Origin: Alphaproteobacteria bacterium
GTDB taxonomy: Bacteria; Pseudomonadota; Alphaproteobacteria; Micavibrionales; Micavibrionaceae
Assembly: GCA_028277665.1 (NCBI GenBank)
Contig: JANQFU010000007.1
Span: 1-33,133, forward strand
Length of the DNA: 33,133 nucleotides
Reading direction: 5' to 3'
The translations under genes were made by a program, and so were the position numbers. The first letter of the stretch is position 1. Each line of letters begins with the position of its first letter. Shown piece by piece: positions 6,841-15,031 of the stretch. The notes under the pieces were generated by a model. It was given only the letters and a program-made list of their open reading frames with translations, searched no databases and had not been told where the DNA came from.

Positions 6841-8874
6841 ATGGCCAAAAAAGAGACCAGAAAGCAGGACAGGAGCAAAGACAAAAAGAAGCGGAAAAAA
6901 GAGGAAAAGGCCAAAAAGGCGAAAAAAACCTCCCCCAGAAAAAGAGGAAAATCCGCCAAGAAAAAAAAAACGGCCGATCGGAAATCTGTGCGTTATGCGC
7001 TTGGGTTTTTGATCAAATGGGGATTTGTTGCGGCTCTGTGGGGCGTGCTTCTTATCGGTGGCTATATTCTCTGGCTGGCCCGGGATTTGCCAAACATTCT
7101 CGACAGCGTTGCGTTTGAACGCAAGACGGCGATTGTCTTCCGCGCCGATAACGGAGAAGAGATCGCGCGGTACGGAGAGATGCGCGGCAACGCCGTGACC
7201 ATTGACGATTTGCCGGATCATCTCGTGAACGCCGTTCTGGCCATTGAAGACCGCCGGTTTTATGTGCATAGCGGTGTCGATCCTCTCGGGATCGCGCGGG
7301 CGATGCTGACCAATTTGCGGGAAGGCGGGATCGTTCAGGGCGGATCGACGATCAGCCAGCAACTCGCAAAAAACCTCTTTTTGAGCCATGACCGCACGTT
7401 CCGCAGGAAAATCCGGGAAGCCATGCTGGCACTCTGGCTGGAGCGGCATTTGACCAAAGACGAGATCCTTAGCGCCTATCTGAACCGTGTTTATCTGGGG
7501 AGCGGCGCATATGGCGTCGATGCGGCCGCGCATCTGTATTTCAGCAAACCGGCCACGGCATTGACCCTGCGCGAATCCGCCACTCTGGCCGGCATGTTAA
7601 AGGCCCCTTCCCGCTATAACCCCCGCAACAATCCGGATCTTGCCGCCGCGCGGGCGGATGTCGTTCTTGAGGCGATGGTCGATGCCGGATTTCTGGCGCG
7701 TGCCGACAAACAGCATAATCCACGATATCCGAATGTCTTAGAACGCCAGAAAACCGCGCCGGATGAGAACGCTCGCTATTTCACGGACTGGACGATGGAA
7801 CAGATTCAGGACCTGATCGGCACTCCGGATGAAGACCTTCAGGTCAGGACGACCCTTGATCCGAACATTCAGGCTGCTGCCGAGCGCGCTTTGAATGAGA
7901 CACTCACGCAATACGGCGCGGCACGCGGGGTCTCGCAGGGGGCCGTTCTCGTCATGCGTCCGGACGGAGCCGTTCTTGCCATGGTCGGCGGACGGAGCTA
8001 CGGCCGCAGCCAGTTTAACCGCGCCACGCAGGCCCACCGCCCGCCGGGATCGGCGTTCAAGCCGGTGGTTTATCTGGCGGCACTTCTGGAAGGGGCCGGC
8101 CCCCTTGATATGGTTCTCGACGCCCCGATCACCGAAGGCGCATACCGTCCGAAAAATTTCGCGGATGAATATGAGGGCGACGTGACGCTGGAGACCGCGC
8201 TTGCCCGCTCCCTGAACACCGCCGCCGTCCGGGTCGCGGACCGGGCCGGGATTGCAAATATCCTGCACACGGGGCGGCAGCTCGGAATCCGGGCCGATCT
8301 CGACCGGAACCTGTCTCTCGCGCTTGGAAGTTCCGGCGTCCCGATGCTTGAAATGGCGACCGCATATGCGACCTTGGCGGCCAGAGGCCGGGCCATTCGC
8401 CCCTATGCCGTCCGGAATATCCTGACGGCGGAAGGGGCGCCTCTCTATCATCATCCGGAACACAAAACCGTTATGCGGGTCGTTCCGGCCGATGCCGCCG
8501 AACAGATCACGATGATGCTCCGCCGGACCGTGACGGACGGCACCGGGCGCGCCGCTGCCCTGCCCGGCATTCGGGCCGCCGGAAAAACCGGCACATCACA
8601 GGACAGCCGCGATGCATGGTTCATCGGATACACGGACCGCTTTGTCGCGGCCGTCTGGCTCGGGAACGACGACAATACGCCGATGGACGGCGTGACCGGC
8701 GGATCCCTCCCGGCCCGTATCTGGCGCGAGACCATCCGTGCCGCGTATGAGAGCCCCTCTGTTCCCGCTCCGGGAGCAGCTTCCGGCTCTTCCGGATCCA
8801 CCGCCCTCCCGGGCCTCCTGCGGCGTTTGTTGGGGGGTGGAGACGACAAAAATGCAGAAAAATACAATCCATAA
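6841..8874 (+). CDS. Class A penicillin-binding protein (PBP1A family, transglycosylase/transpeptidase)
   Basis: A 677-residue bifunctional peptidoglycan synthase. The N-terminus is very Lys/Arg-rich (residues 1-48), then a signal-anchor helix (about 53-78). The GT51 glycosyltransferase domain follows, with catalytic Glu136 in AIEDRRFYVHSGVD and the GGSTISQQLAKN motif. The transpeptidase domain has S404-A-F-K407 (SxxK), S457-L-N459 (SxN) and K582-T-G (KTG). All catalytic motifs are present, so it should polymerise and cross-link glycan strands on the periplasmic side. The C-terminus is a short Ser/Gly/Pro-rich tail. GGAG a few bases before the ATG supports the start. The long basic N-tail is lysine-rich low-complexity sequence facing the cytosol. 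Confidence 0.92.
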   Translation: MAKKETRKQDRSKDKKKRKKEEKAKKAKKTSPRKRGKSAKKKKTADRKSVRYALGFLIKWGFVAALWGVLLIGGYILWLARDLPNILDSVAFERKTAIVFRADNGEEIARYGEMRGNAVTIDDLPDHLVNAVLAIEDRRFYVHSGVDPLGIARAMLTNLREGGIVQGGSTISQQLAKNLFLSHDRTFRRKIREAMLALWLERHLTKDEILSAYLNRVYLGSGAYGVDAAAHLYFSKPATALTLRESATLAGMLKAPSRYNPRNNPDLAAARADVVLEAMVDAGFLARADKQHNPRYPNVLERQKTAPDENARYFTDWTMEQIQDLIGTPDEDLQVRTTLDPNIQAAAERALNETLTQYGAARGVSQGAVLVMRPDGAVLAMVGGRSYGRSQFNRATQAHRPPGSAFKPVVYLAALLEGAGPLDMVLDAPITEGAYRPKNFADEYEGDVTLETALARSLNTAAVRVADRAGIANILHTGRQLGIRADLDRNLSLALGSSGVPMLEMATAYATLAARGRAIRPYAVRNILTAEGAPLYHHPEHKTVMRVVPADAAEQITMMLRRTVTDGTGRAAALPGIRAAGKTGTSQDSRDAWFIGYTDRFVAAVWLGNDDNTPMDGVTGGSLPARIWRETIRAAYESPSVPAPGAASGSSGSTALPGLLRRLLGGGDDKNAEKYNP

Positions 8875-8895
8875 CGATTTTCCAGATTTTTCCGC

Positions 8896-8923
8896 TTGAC
8901 TCTTTCCGGGGTTACATTATGAA
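8896..8923 (+). promoter_or_regulatory. Candidate sigma-70 promoter for the gene at 8956
   Basis: TTGACT (8896-8901), a 16-base spacer, then TATGAA (8918-8923). The predicted start of transcription is about 25 bases before the ATG, with AGGAGAG between. Good match and position; not tested. Confidence 0.5.
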
Positions 8924-8955
8924 TACAAAAAAAACACAGAATCAGGAGAGAAGAA

Positions 8956-9750
8956 ATGTCTTCATCACGCACCACTGGAATGAATTATTACGCCGTCGAG
9001 CACGGCAGCCTTTTGGAGCAAGCTCTACAGGCTTACGACACCAAAGCCGCCGCCTTCGCGGGAGATGCGCAAAGATTTGCAGAATATTACGGTGGACAAA
9101 GTGTTATTTATGATAGCTTTTGGCTCGATTACTCCCTTTGTGGATTTTTCTTCGAAAACCCGCAGAATGCTCATAAAGATTTTTGTATGGATAATTTCGG
9201 GCGTTTTCACCCGACAGACAAAGGAATAGACCTAACCCTCAGAGCGTCAAAGCTAGACAAATTAAGCGAATCTCTTAGTCAAAAACTCGGTGATCATATG
9301 CCAAATGGTATGTATCGTTGCCTTCGTTATGCAAAAATCGGGAACCTATATATTGTCGCCGTTCCGCCGAATGAGCCGGATGGCAGTGTCGCCCTCTTCC
9401 CCGATTCAAGACATTTGGGCAAAGAAGAACTTGCCACCCTGACAGGAGAGTTGAACGAGAAGGAACAGAAAGATTTTGACGCATTAAATGGCGCAAGGTG
9501 GACGCCTCCTGTTTTCAACGAGTCCATTTTCACGCCGTCAGAGAGGGTTCTGAGTATTCTTCACACATTGGAAGATATCAGATGGGGTAACGCATCTAGA
9601 CATCTATCTGTTTTGGGCCCAACCCTCCTTGCTATCCAATTTAATGACGCCTGCACGCGTGTAGCAAACACTTTGGAACGCTGGAAGAGCGTTGTTCTTG
9701 GCAGAACAACGGCAGGACCTCAAACACCTGGGGCGGGCCCGACAGGCTAA
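8956..9750 (+). CDS. Unrecognised soluble protein, 264 residues
   Basis: I do not recognise this family. The start is well supported: AGGAGAG lies 6 bases before ATG 8956 and a good promoter precedes it, so it is probably a stand-alone transcript. No signal peptide or membrane helix is evident. The N-terminal half is rich in aromatic residues (NYYAVEHG, YYGGQSVIYDSFWLDY, CGFFFENP), followed by charged helices and a Gly/Pro-rich end. Composition looks more A+T-rich than the flanking genes, especially from 9100 to 9350, which hints at acquisition. It faces the convergent gene at 9760 with only 9 bases between stops. Confidence 0.75.
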   Translation: MSSSRTTGMNYYAVEHGSLLEQALQAYDTKAAAFAGDAQRFAEYYGGQSVIYDSFWLDYSLCGFFFENPQNAHKDFCMDNFGRFHPTDKGIDLTLRASKLDKLSESLSQKLGDHMPNGMYRCLRYAKIGNLYIVAVPPNEPDGSVALFPDSRHLGKEELATLTGELNEKEQKDFDALNGARWTPPVFNESIFTPSERVLSILHTLEDIRWGNASRHLSVLGPTLLAIQFNDACTRVANTLERWKSVVLGRTTAGPQTPGAGPTG

Positions 9751-9759
9751 ATAAACCGC

Positions 9760-10206
9760 CTAAACCAACGCCTCTTCCGCCCTTGCCTGCGCATAGGCCG
9801 GAAGACGGATGGCGACTGCCCGGCGCGGAGCGCGCCAATAGGCCAGCAATTCCGAGAGGTCTTCGCGCATGGGCTCGCTGTAAAGATACTGACGGCTCAT
9901 GCAGCGTTGCAGATAGCCGATGAAGCTCTCCGGAAATGCTGTTTTCGGAGCCCGCAGGCCGAGCCCGCAGAGCATCAAAGCCACGTCCCGTTCATCCAGA
10001 AACATCGCCTCGGCCGTGCTGCGCATCGCATTAAAGACCCGTATGGCCGGGCGGGCCTTCGGTTCGTGACGGAGCTGACGCATAAACAGCGCGTAGACCT
10101 CCATGTCATAGACCGCGTTCCGAGCGGGCGGAAGCGGTAACTGGATCCCTTTTTCGAGAAATTCGTTCGGACGGGTGTAGCCGTCTGTTGTTGTAATCAT
10201 GGTCAT
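9760..10206 (-). CDS. Unrecognised small protein, 148 residues
   Basis: A 148-residue protein of unknown function, probably cytosolic. AAAGGGAGG (10211-10220, reverse strand) supports ATG 10206; a second ATG two codons later could also serve. The middle contains AMRSTAEAMFLDERDVALML and the end is Arg/Ala-rich (YWRAPRRAVAIRLPAYAQAR). No metal-binding or catalytic motif stands out. It lies downstream of rnhA on the same strand after a 146-base gap containing a 10-base inverted repeat, so it may be separately transcribed. Confidence 0.7.
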   Translation of the reverse strand: MTMITTTDGYTRPNEFLEKGIQLPLPPARNAVYDMEVYALFMRQLRHEPKARPAIRVFNAMRSTAEAMFLDERDVALMLCGLGLRAPKTAFPESFIGYLQRCMSRQYLYSEPMREDLSELLAYWRAPRRAVAIRLPAYAQARAEEALV

Positions 10207-10249
10207 CCGGGCCTCCCTTTCGTTTTTGTTATGTTATGTTTTCGTCTTC

Positions 10250-10296
10250 TCTTTTGTTCTTACTTTCGAGTCTGGTCGGAATTTATGAACAAAAGA
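10250..10296. repeat. Perfect 10-base inverted repeat upstream of the gene at 9760
   Basis: TCTTTTGTTC (10250-10259) and GAACAAAAGA (10287-10296) are exact reverse complements separated by 27 bases. It lies 44-90 bases before the reverse-strand start at 10206. There is no T-run on either side, so it is not an obvious intrinsic terminator. It could be an operator or an RNA hairpin; chance is possible. Confidence 0.4.
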
Positions 10297-10352
10297 TTAA
10301 CGCGCTTTTGCAAGCTGTTGAAACAGAAGGGATAATCTTGTGGATAAGATCT

Positions 10353-10784
10353 CTATCTCTTTGGAATCGCTTGGCGCGCCAGGTTATCCACATGCTCGTT
10401 CTCCGCATGCCCGGCATGGCCCTTCACCCATAAAAATTTAACGTCGTGGCGGGCGATGGCCGAATCGAGTCGCTCCCAGAGGTCGCGGTTCATGACCGGT
10501 TTTTTGCTCGCGGATGTCCAGCCGCGGGCTTTCCATCCGGCCAGCCATTCATGAACGCCTTTCTGGACGTATGTGCTGTCCGTATAGAGGGTGACCTTGC
10601 ACGGACGCTTCAAGGCCTCCAGCGCCGCGATGGCCGCCATCAGTTCCATCCGGTTGTTGGTCGTCTCGAGTTCGCCGCCGGAGAGGTCTTTTTCGTGAGA
10701 GCCGGTGCGCAGCAGGGCGCCCCATCCTCCCGGGCCGGGATTTCCGCTGCACGCGCCGTCTGTGTAGATCTCAACGTGGTCCAC
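10353..10784 (-). CDS. rnhA: Ribonuclease HI
   Basis: A 143-residue RNase HI that cuts RNA in RNA-DNA hybrids, removing primers and R-loops. The four metal-binding acids are present: D9 ([16 protein letters not shown]), E47 (NNRMELMAA), D69 (LYTDSTYV) and D133 (NEHVDNLAR), plus the flexible-loop His123 (WVKGHAGH). The start is GTG at 10784, supported by a GGGAGGGAGA purine run just upstream. It follows ispH by 39 bases. In many alphaproteobacteria thrB lies between these two genes; it is absent here. Confidence 0.95.
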   Translation of the reverse strand: MDHVEIYTDGACSGNPGPGGWGALLRTGSHEKDLSGGELETTNNRMELMAAIAALEALKRPCKVTLYTDSTYVQKGVHEWLAGWKARGWTSASKKPVMNRDLWERLDSAIARHDVKFLWVKGHAGHAENEHVDNLARQAIPKR

Positions 10785-10823
10785 TTTCTGCTCTCCCTCC
10801 CGGTCGGTGTCATCGTCTTTTAT

Positions 10824-11771
10824 TCAAACCCGCAGGACACGCGGGATATTAAAAATAACGTTCTCATCGGCGATGGGGACTTCGCGGACATCCACTTCGG
10901 CAAAGCGGTCTTTCAGCGCGTCAATGACCTCGTCGACGAGGATTTCCGGCGCGGAGGCCCCTGCCGTAATCCCCAGCGCCAAGAGGCCGTCAAACCATGT
11001 CCAATCGATATCCGCCGCTCTTTGAACCAGCATGGCTTTCGGGCAGCCATGCGCCTTTGCGACTTCGACAAGACGATTGGAATTCGAAGAATTCGGCGCG
11101 CCGATGACGATCAGGCCGTCGCATTGAGGCGCGATGGCCTTGACGGCGGCCTGACGGTTCGTCGTCGCGTAACAAATATCCTCTTTTACCGGACCTTCGA
11201 TCCCGGGATATTTCTCTTCCAGTGCGGTAACGACCGCCGCCGTGTCATCGACGGAGAGCGTCGTTTGAGAGCACCAGGCGAGTTTATCAGGGTTCGCAAC
11301 CTCCAGAGCCGCGACATCGGCGCAGGTTTCCACGAGCAAGGCCGCGCCGTCCGGAAGCTGGCCCATCGTGCCCTCGACTTCCGGGTGTCCGGCGTGACCG
11401 ATCAGGATGACCTGCCGTCCCTGCTCGTGATGGCGTTCGGCCTCACGATGCACTTTCCCGACGAGCGGACAGGTCGCGTCGATATAGAACATCTCCCGGC
11501 GTTCGGCTTCCTTTGGCACACGTTTTGGAACACCGTGGGCGGAGAAAATGACGGGGCGGCCGTCATCCGGGACTTCGTGAAGACTTTCGACGAAAACCGC
11601 CCCCTTGGCGCGCAGGCCTTCCACAACATATTTGTTATGCACGATTTCATGGCGGACATAGACCGGCGCGCCGTATTTTTCCAGTGCCTTTTCGACAATC
11701 TGGATCGCCCGGTCGACGCCTGCGCAAAATCCGCGCGGAGCGGCAAGATATACAATCAGCTCTTTGTTCAT
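10824..11771 (-). CDS. ispH: 4-hydroxy-3-methylbut-2-enyl diphosphate reductase
   Basis: A 315-residue iron-sulfur enzyme that makes IPP and DMAPP in the last step of the MEP isoprenoid pathway. The three cluster cysteines are C16 ([10 protein letters not shown]), C101 ([11 protein letters not shown]) and C200 ([10 protein letters not shown]). The catalytic Glu lies in [10 protein letters not shown] (about residue 133). ATG 11771 ([18 protein letters not shown]) fits family N-termini; the open frame extends 18 codons further but that segment is unlike IspH. First gene of an ispH-rnhA pair, divergent from the lipoprotein gene. Confidence 0.95.
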   Translation of the reverse strand: MNKELIVYLAAPRGFCAGVDRAIQIVEKALEKYGAPVYVRHEIVHNKYVVEGLRAKGAVFVESLHEVPDDGRPVIFSAHGVPKRVPKEAERREMFYIDATCPLVGKVHREAERHHEQGRQVILIGHAGHPEVEGTMGQLPDGAALLVETCADVAALEVANPDKLAWCSQTTLSVDDTAAVVTALEEKYPGIEGPVKEDICYATTNRQAAVKAIAPQCDGLIVIGAPNSSNSNRLVEVAKAHGCPKAMLVQRAADIDWTWFDGLLALGITAGASAPEILVDEVIDALKDRFAEVDVREVPIADENVIFNIPRVLRV

Positions 11772-11905
11772 CACAGATGCCCGTATAAAGCAAAAAGGAC
11801 GTGTTGAAAACAGACAAGCGCACACAACTCCCTCTTGCCGAAACCGCCCGCCTTGTCTAACCTGCCGATGAGGACTTGACCCACAGCCGCGCGAGGATCA
11901 ACGAC

Positions 11906-12613
11906 ATGAAAAGAATACCGCATCCCCAAAAGACACGCACCCTTCTGGCCGCGAGCGCGATCGGTCTTCTGACACTCACAGGATGTCAGACTTTCGAAGG
12001 TCTTAAAAACGATTTCCAATCCATCAATTTTCCAAGCTTTTCATCTTTTTCAGCGAATAAAACGCAAAAACAGGAACAAGTCGGCGCTTGCCCGAAAATC
12101 GAGATCGTCGAAGATTTACGCGAAACCCATAACTTCATGGACCCGTCAGGCCCGACACCGGACAAAAGAGTTTCTTCCGCGGAATTCGCAGCCGTCAGCG
12201 TCGATTGCCGCGTAAACAACGATTCGGCACAGCTGGATATGACCCTGTTGATCAAAAGCAATCTCGGTCCGCGCGCCCGGGAAGAACTCGGCCCGAAACC
12301 GGGGATCACGCATCCTTATTTCCTTGCCGTCACGACCGGGGACGGCGATATCCTGTCCAAGGAAATTTTCGCGGCTTCGGCGACCTACGGCCCGAACCAG
12401 ACCGATCTCATTCTGGATGAACGCCTCCGGCAGACGATTCCGCTCCAGAACTCCGGAGAAGCCGGCGAATACACGATCATGATCGGATTCCAGCTCGAAA
12501 AAGACCAACTGGCCTATAACCGTTCGATCGTTGACGAACAACGTCCGGCCGTTGATGTCAAAATCAAGAAAATCGCTGTCGCCGCACCGCAGAGAGAGAC
12601 AACGTCCCAGTGA
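11906..12613 (+). CDS. Putative lipoprotein of unknown function
   Basis: About 235 residues from ATG 11906, supported by GAGGA 9 bases upstream; an upstream TTG at 11876 has no such site. A basic n-region (MKRIPHPQKTR), a hydrophobic core and the lipobox LTGC (Cys27) mark a type II signal peptide, so the product is probably a lipid-anchored envelope protein. The mature part begins with a Ser/Phe-rich linker and then a folded domain with ACPKIEIVEDL and VDCRVNNDS, which could pair its two cysteines. I cannot name the family. The stop overlaps the gmhA start by GTGA, so the two are co-translated. Confidence 0.8.
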   Translation: MKRIPHPQKTRTLLAASAIGLLTLTGCQTFEGLKNDFQSINFPSFSSFSANKTQKQEQVGACPKIEIVEDLRETHNFMDPSGPTPDKRVSSAEFAAVSVDCRVNNDSAQLDMTLLIKSNLGPRAREELGPKPGITHPYFLAVTTGDGDILSKEIFAASATYGPNQTDLILDERLRQTIPLQNSGEAGEYTIMIGFQLEKDQLAYNRSIVDEQRPAVDVKIKKIAVAAPQRETTSQ

Positions 12614-13233
12614 ATCAAACGGAAGACCATATTGCCCCGGGAACAGAATTCGACCTTGAATCCTTCTGGCTCCGGGAAAGAGACGAGCACAAAGCCGTTA
12701 TGACCGGTACCTTCACCCGCCTGACCGGTGAATTCGGGCAATGGCTTGACGTCAGCGCCGAAAGCGTCCGCAACGGCAACAAGATCCTGTTTTTCGGCAA
12801 TGGCGGCAGCGCGGCGGACGCACAGCATCTGGCCACGGAATTGACCATCCGGTTTCACAAGGACCGCGCGGCCATTCCGGCGCTCGCCCTGACGACCGAT
12901 ACGTCCGCGCTCACGGCAGCCGGAAACGATATCGGCTTTGAGCGCATCTTTTCCCGTCAGATCGAAGCCCTCGGACGTGCCGGAGACGTCGCCGTGGGGA
13001 TCAGCACCTCCGGCAACAGCCCGAACGTTCTGCTCGCCCTTGAAGAAGCCCGCCGCCGTGCAATCGTGACCATCGGCCTGTCCGGAAAAGACGGCGGGAA
13101 AATGCGCGATCTGTGCGATATCCTCCTGATCGTTCCCTCACAGACAACGGCCCGGATTCAGGAAATGCACATCACGCTCGGGCACATGTTCTGCGCCGCG
13201 CTTGAAGAAAAACTCGGCTATTTACAAGGATAA
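12610..13233 (+). CDS. gmhA: Phosphoheptose isomerase (SIS domain)
   Basis: A 207-residue sugar isomerase of the SIS fold that converts sedoheptulose 7-phosphate to D-glycero-D-manno-heptose 7-phosphate for LPS core heptose synthesis. Visible motifs: FFGNGGSAADAQHLATEL, ALTTDTSALTAAGNDIGF, ISTSGNSPNVLLAL and the C-terminal IQEMHITLGHMFC. Start is GTG 12610 overlapping the lipoprotein stop; the resulting N-terminus is slightly longer than in E. coli. DiaA-type SIS proteins are a related alternative, but the intact EMHITLGH segment favours GmhA. No other heptose gene is in the window. Confidence 0.88.
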   Translation: MNQTEDHIAPGTEFDLESFWLRERDEHKAVMTGTFTRLTGEFGQWLDVSAESVRNGNKILFFGNGGSAADAQHLATELTIRFHKDRAAIPALALTTDTSALTAAGNDIGFERIFSRQIEALGRAGDVAVGISTSGNSPNVLLALEEARRRAIVTIGLSGKDGGKMRDLCDILLIVPSQTTARIQEMHITLGHMFCAALEEKLGYLQG

Positions 13234-13607
13234 GCGCCGTAAAGTGCGATGGCCACACCCGGTGCTGCCGTAAATCCGTCATGCTGCCCGTTCTGTTTCA
13301 GATAACGCAAAACAACCTCCTGCATTTCGTTAAGGGAGACAGACTTCGGAATACAAAAATTCACTGTCGGCGGCATGTCGAAAGCCCGCATCAGGTTATG
13401 ATAGTCGATAATCCCGGAGATATAGGCCTGACAGGCAATGTGTCCGCCGGGAACGATTTCCCGGCCGTGCGAATCGCTGGAACAGACATGGATCAGATAC
13501 GCGCCCGTAAACTGTGCCGCGCTCCCTTCCCTGGCGGCCTGCGCGGGCACGGATAAAACCAGAAGACAACCCAAAACAATCAGGACTTTGATGCGCGAAA
13601 AAGACAT
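13218..13607 (-). CDS. Rap1a/Tai-type immunity-like exported protein
   Basis: A 129-residue protein with a clear signal peptide (about 1-24, ending PAQA) and a mature domain of about 105 residues containing four cysteines (C42, C59, C85, C128), enough for two disulfides. The pattern CQAYISGIIDYH, NFCIPKSVSLNEMQEVVLRYL and a terminal YPC matches the Rap1a/Tai family, which includes periplasmic immunity proteins against type VI amidase effectors. No cognate effector is visible, and many family members in alphaproteobacteria are orphans of unknown role. Its 3' end overlaps the 3' end of gmhA by 16 bases on opposite strands. Confidence 0.7.
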   Translation of the reverse strand: MSFSRIKVLIVLGCLLVLSVPAQAAREGSAAQFTGAYLIHVCSSDSHGREIVPGGHIACQAYISGIIDYHNLMRAFDMPPTVNFCIPKSVSLNEMQEVVLRYLKQNGQHDGFTAAPGVAIALYGAYPCK

Positions 13608-13617
13608 GGCGTAACTT

Positions 13618-14862
13618 CTAATCTTTCGGATCGATCAATTGCTGGAGAATTGCAAACGGGGAATCTTCCATTTTCTTCTGTGCTTCGGCCCGGATGATCC
13701 GCGGTTCGTCGCGGCGTTCGCGATCCTTTCCGTGTTTATGATGCGGTTTGCGGTCTTTTTCTTTTTTATGCTTATGCTTATGACCGTCCTTCGGTCCGTG
13801 ATGCGGTTTGGCGGAAGGGCCGTCTTTTCCGTCCTGTTTGCGCTCTTCGTTCGCGCGCGGCTTGCGGGGCGGGCGGTCTTTCTTCGCCTCCGGCACGGAC
13901 GCCGCAAACGCTTTGCCCCGCTTGAGCCGGAACCGTGCGAGTTTCGGACGCTCCGGAGACGCAGGCACAGCCGGATCTTCTGTCTTTTCTACAGAGTTAT
14001 CCACAGATTCTGTTTCGCCCTCTGTTTGGGTGTCCTGTTTCGGTTCTTCCGGTTTTTCCTCTTCCGGTTTCACGTCGTCGGCCGGATCGTGGATCTTCGT
14101 ATGTCCCATGGATTCGATGACCGCATAGAGATCCGCAATCGGACAGCCCAGCCATTCCGCCATTTTATGCTGGGCGTCAAATACGCCTTTTTCGGCAGAA
14201 TCGTAGATTGCCCCGATCAGACGATCGAGCATGTCCACGCGGATCGCCCGGCCGCCATAGACCGGATATCCGATCGAGCGGTAGAAATCGGGATTGATTT
14301 CGGCTTCTGCAGGAAGCTTGAGAGAAACCATTCCGTCCGGCGGTAATGGGGCCGGTAGCGGTTTATCGCGCCACAAGCTCCAGAGCAGGGCCCGTATATG
14401 GACCGCGGCCGGCTTGTTCAAAAGCGGCAAAAAGACGAGGACCGGCCCGAGACGGACTTTTCCGCGGCGCAGCGCAGCGCGGCCGGCTGGATCGAGTTCG
14501 GCGATGAGCTCTTCGATATCCTGGCGCAGGACGATCCCGAGGCTTTCGCAAATCCGCCAGGCCAGTGTTTTTGCCGGCGCAGGGGTCTCATCTGACGCAG
14601 CAACTTCCGCGAGGGTCTTCAGCGGCGCGAGAACTTCATCAATATGATGGCTCAGCCAGGTCTTGATTTTCAGCGTAACCTGATCGTGATCGAGTCCGTC
14701 CGGAACGGCTTCCGGAATCAGGGCAATCTCGGGAACGAAGAGCGCGCCGCCCTTCTTGACGCATGCGACGGGTATGCCCGGTGTCGGGTTCGTCCTGTCC
14801 TGTTGATAGGTAATCCGCCCGTCATCCGTTAAACGGAATTGTTTCGCCTCTGCCTCTAACAT
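13618..14862 (-). CDS. C-terminal half of an alphaproteobacterial helicase-like protein, lacking the helicase domain
   Basis: A 414-residue protein resembling the C-terminal region of the long alphaproteobacterial superfamily II (Suv3-like) helicase proteins. Shared features are an N-terminal FRLTDDGRITYQ segment, LAWRICESLGIVLR, the FLPLLNKPAAVHIRALLWSL block, and PDFYRSIGY followed by AIRVDMLDRL. Residues about 260-330 are acidic and Pro-rich; the tail from 330 is highly Lys/His/Arg-rich (for example HKHKHKKEKDRKPHHKHGKD), suited to nucleic-acid binding. No Walker A or DEAD box exists in the protein, and an in-frame TGA nine codons before ATG 14862 shows that the frame does not continue upstream. 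Either the helicase half was lost, it is encoded elsewhere, or this lineage has a split form. The basis is remembered family sequence patterns, not a search. Confidence 0.6.
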   Translation of the reverse strand: MLEAEAKQFRLTDDGRITYQQDRTNPTPGIPVACVKKGGALFVPEIALIPEAVPDGLDHDQVTLKIKTWLSHHIDEVLAPLKTLAEVAASDETPAPAKTLAWRICESLGIVLRQDIEELIAELDPAGRAALRRGKVRLGPVLVFLPLLNKPAAVHIRALLWSLWRDKPLPAPLPPDGMVSLKLPAEAEINPDFYRSIGYPVYGGRAIRVDMLDRLIGAIYDSAEKGVFDAQHKMAEWLGCPIADLYAVIESMGHTKIHDPADDVKPEEEKPEEPKQDTQTEGETESVDNSVEKTEDPAVPASPERPKLARFRLKRGKAFAASVPEAKKDRPPRKPRANEERKQDGKDGPSAKPHHGPKDGHKHKHKKEKDRKPHHKHGKDRERRDEPRIIRAEAQKKMEDSPFAILQQLIDPKD

Positions 14863-15031
14863 GCCTGAATGTGCGTCCTGCTGAATTCAAATTAATTGGT
14901 ACATTTGTTTTTGGTCCGTCTTCTTGTAGCCGCTTTATGCGCGCGTGTCATCCGCTTTGAAACGAAAAACCGTGCAATTGAAAACAAAAAACCGCATGAT
15001 GTCCGGCGATCGTATATCCCTTTGAGCTTCG

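Noticed and set aside
10446-11807. 453-codon plus-strand open frame over rnhA and ispH
   Set aside because: It is antisense to two well-recognised enzymes and has no recognisable product.
13639-14346. 235-codon plus-strand frame with Phe/Leu/Arg-rich sequence
   Set aside because: Complement of the Lys/His-rich tail of the minus-strand helicase-fragment gene; composition artefact.
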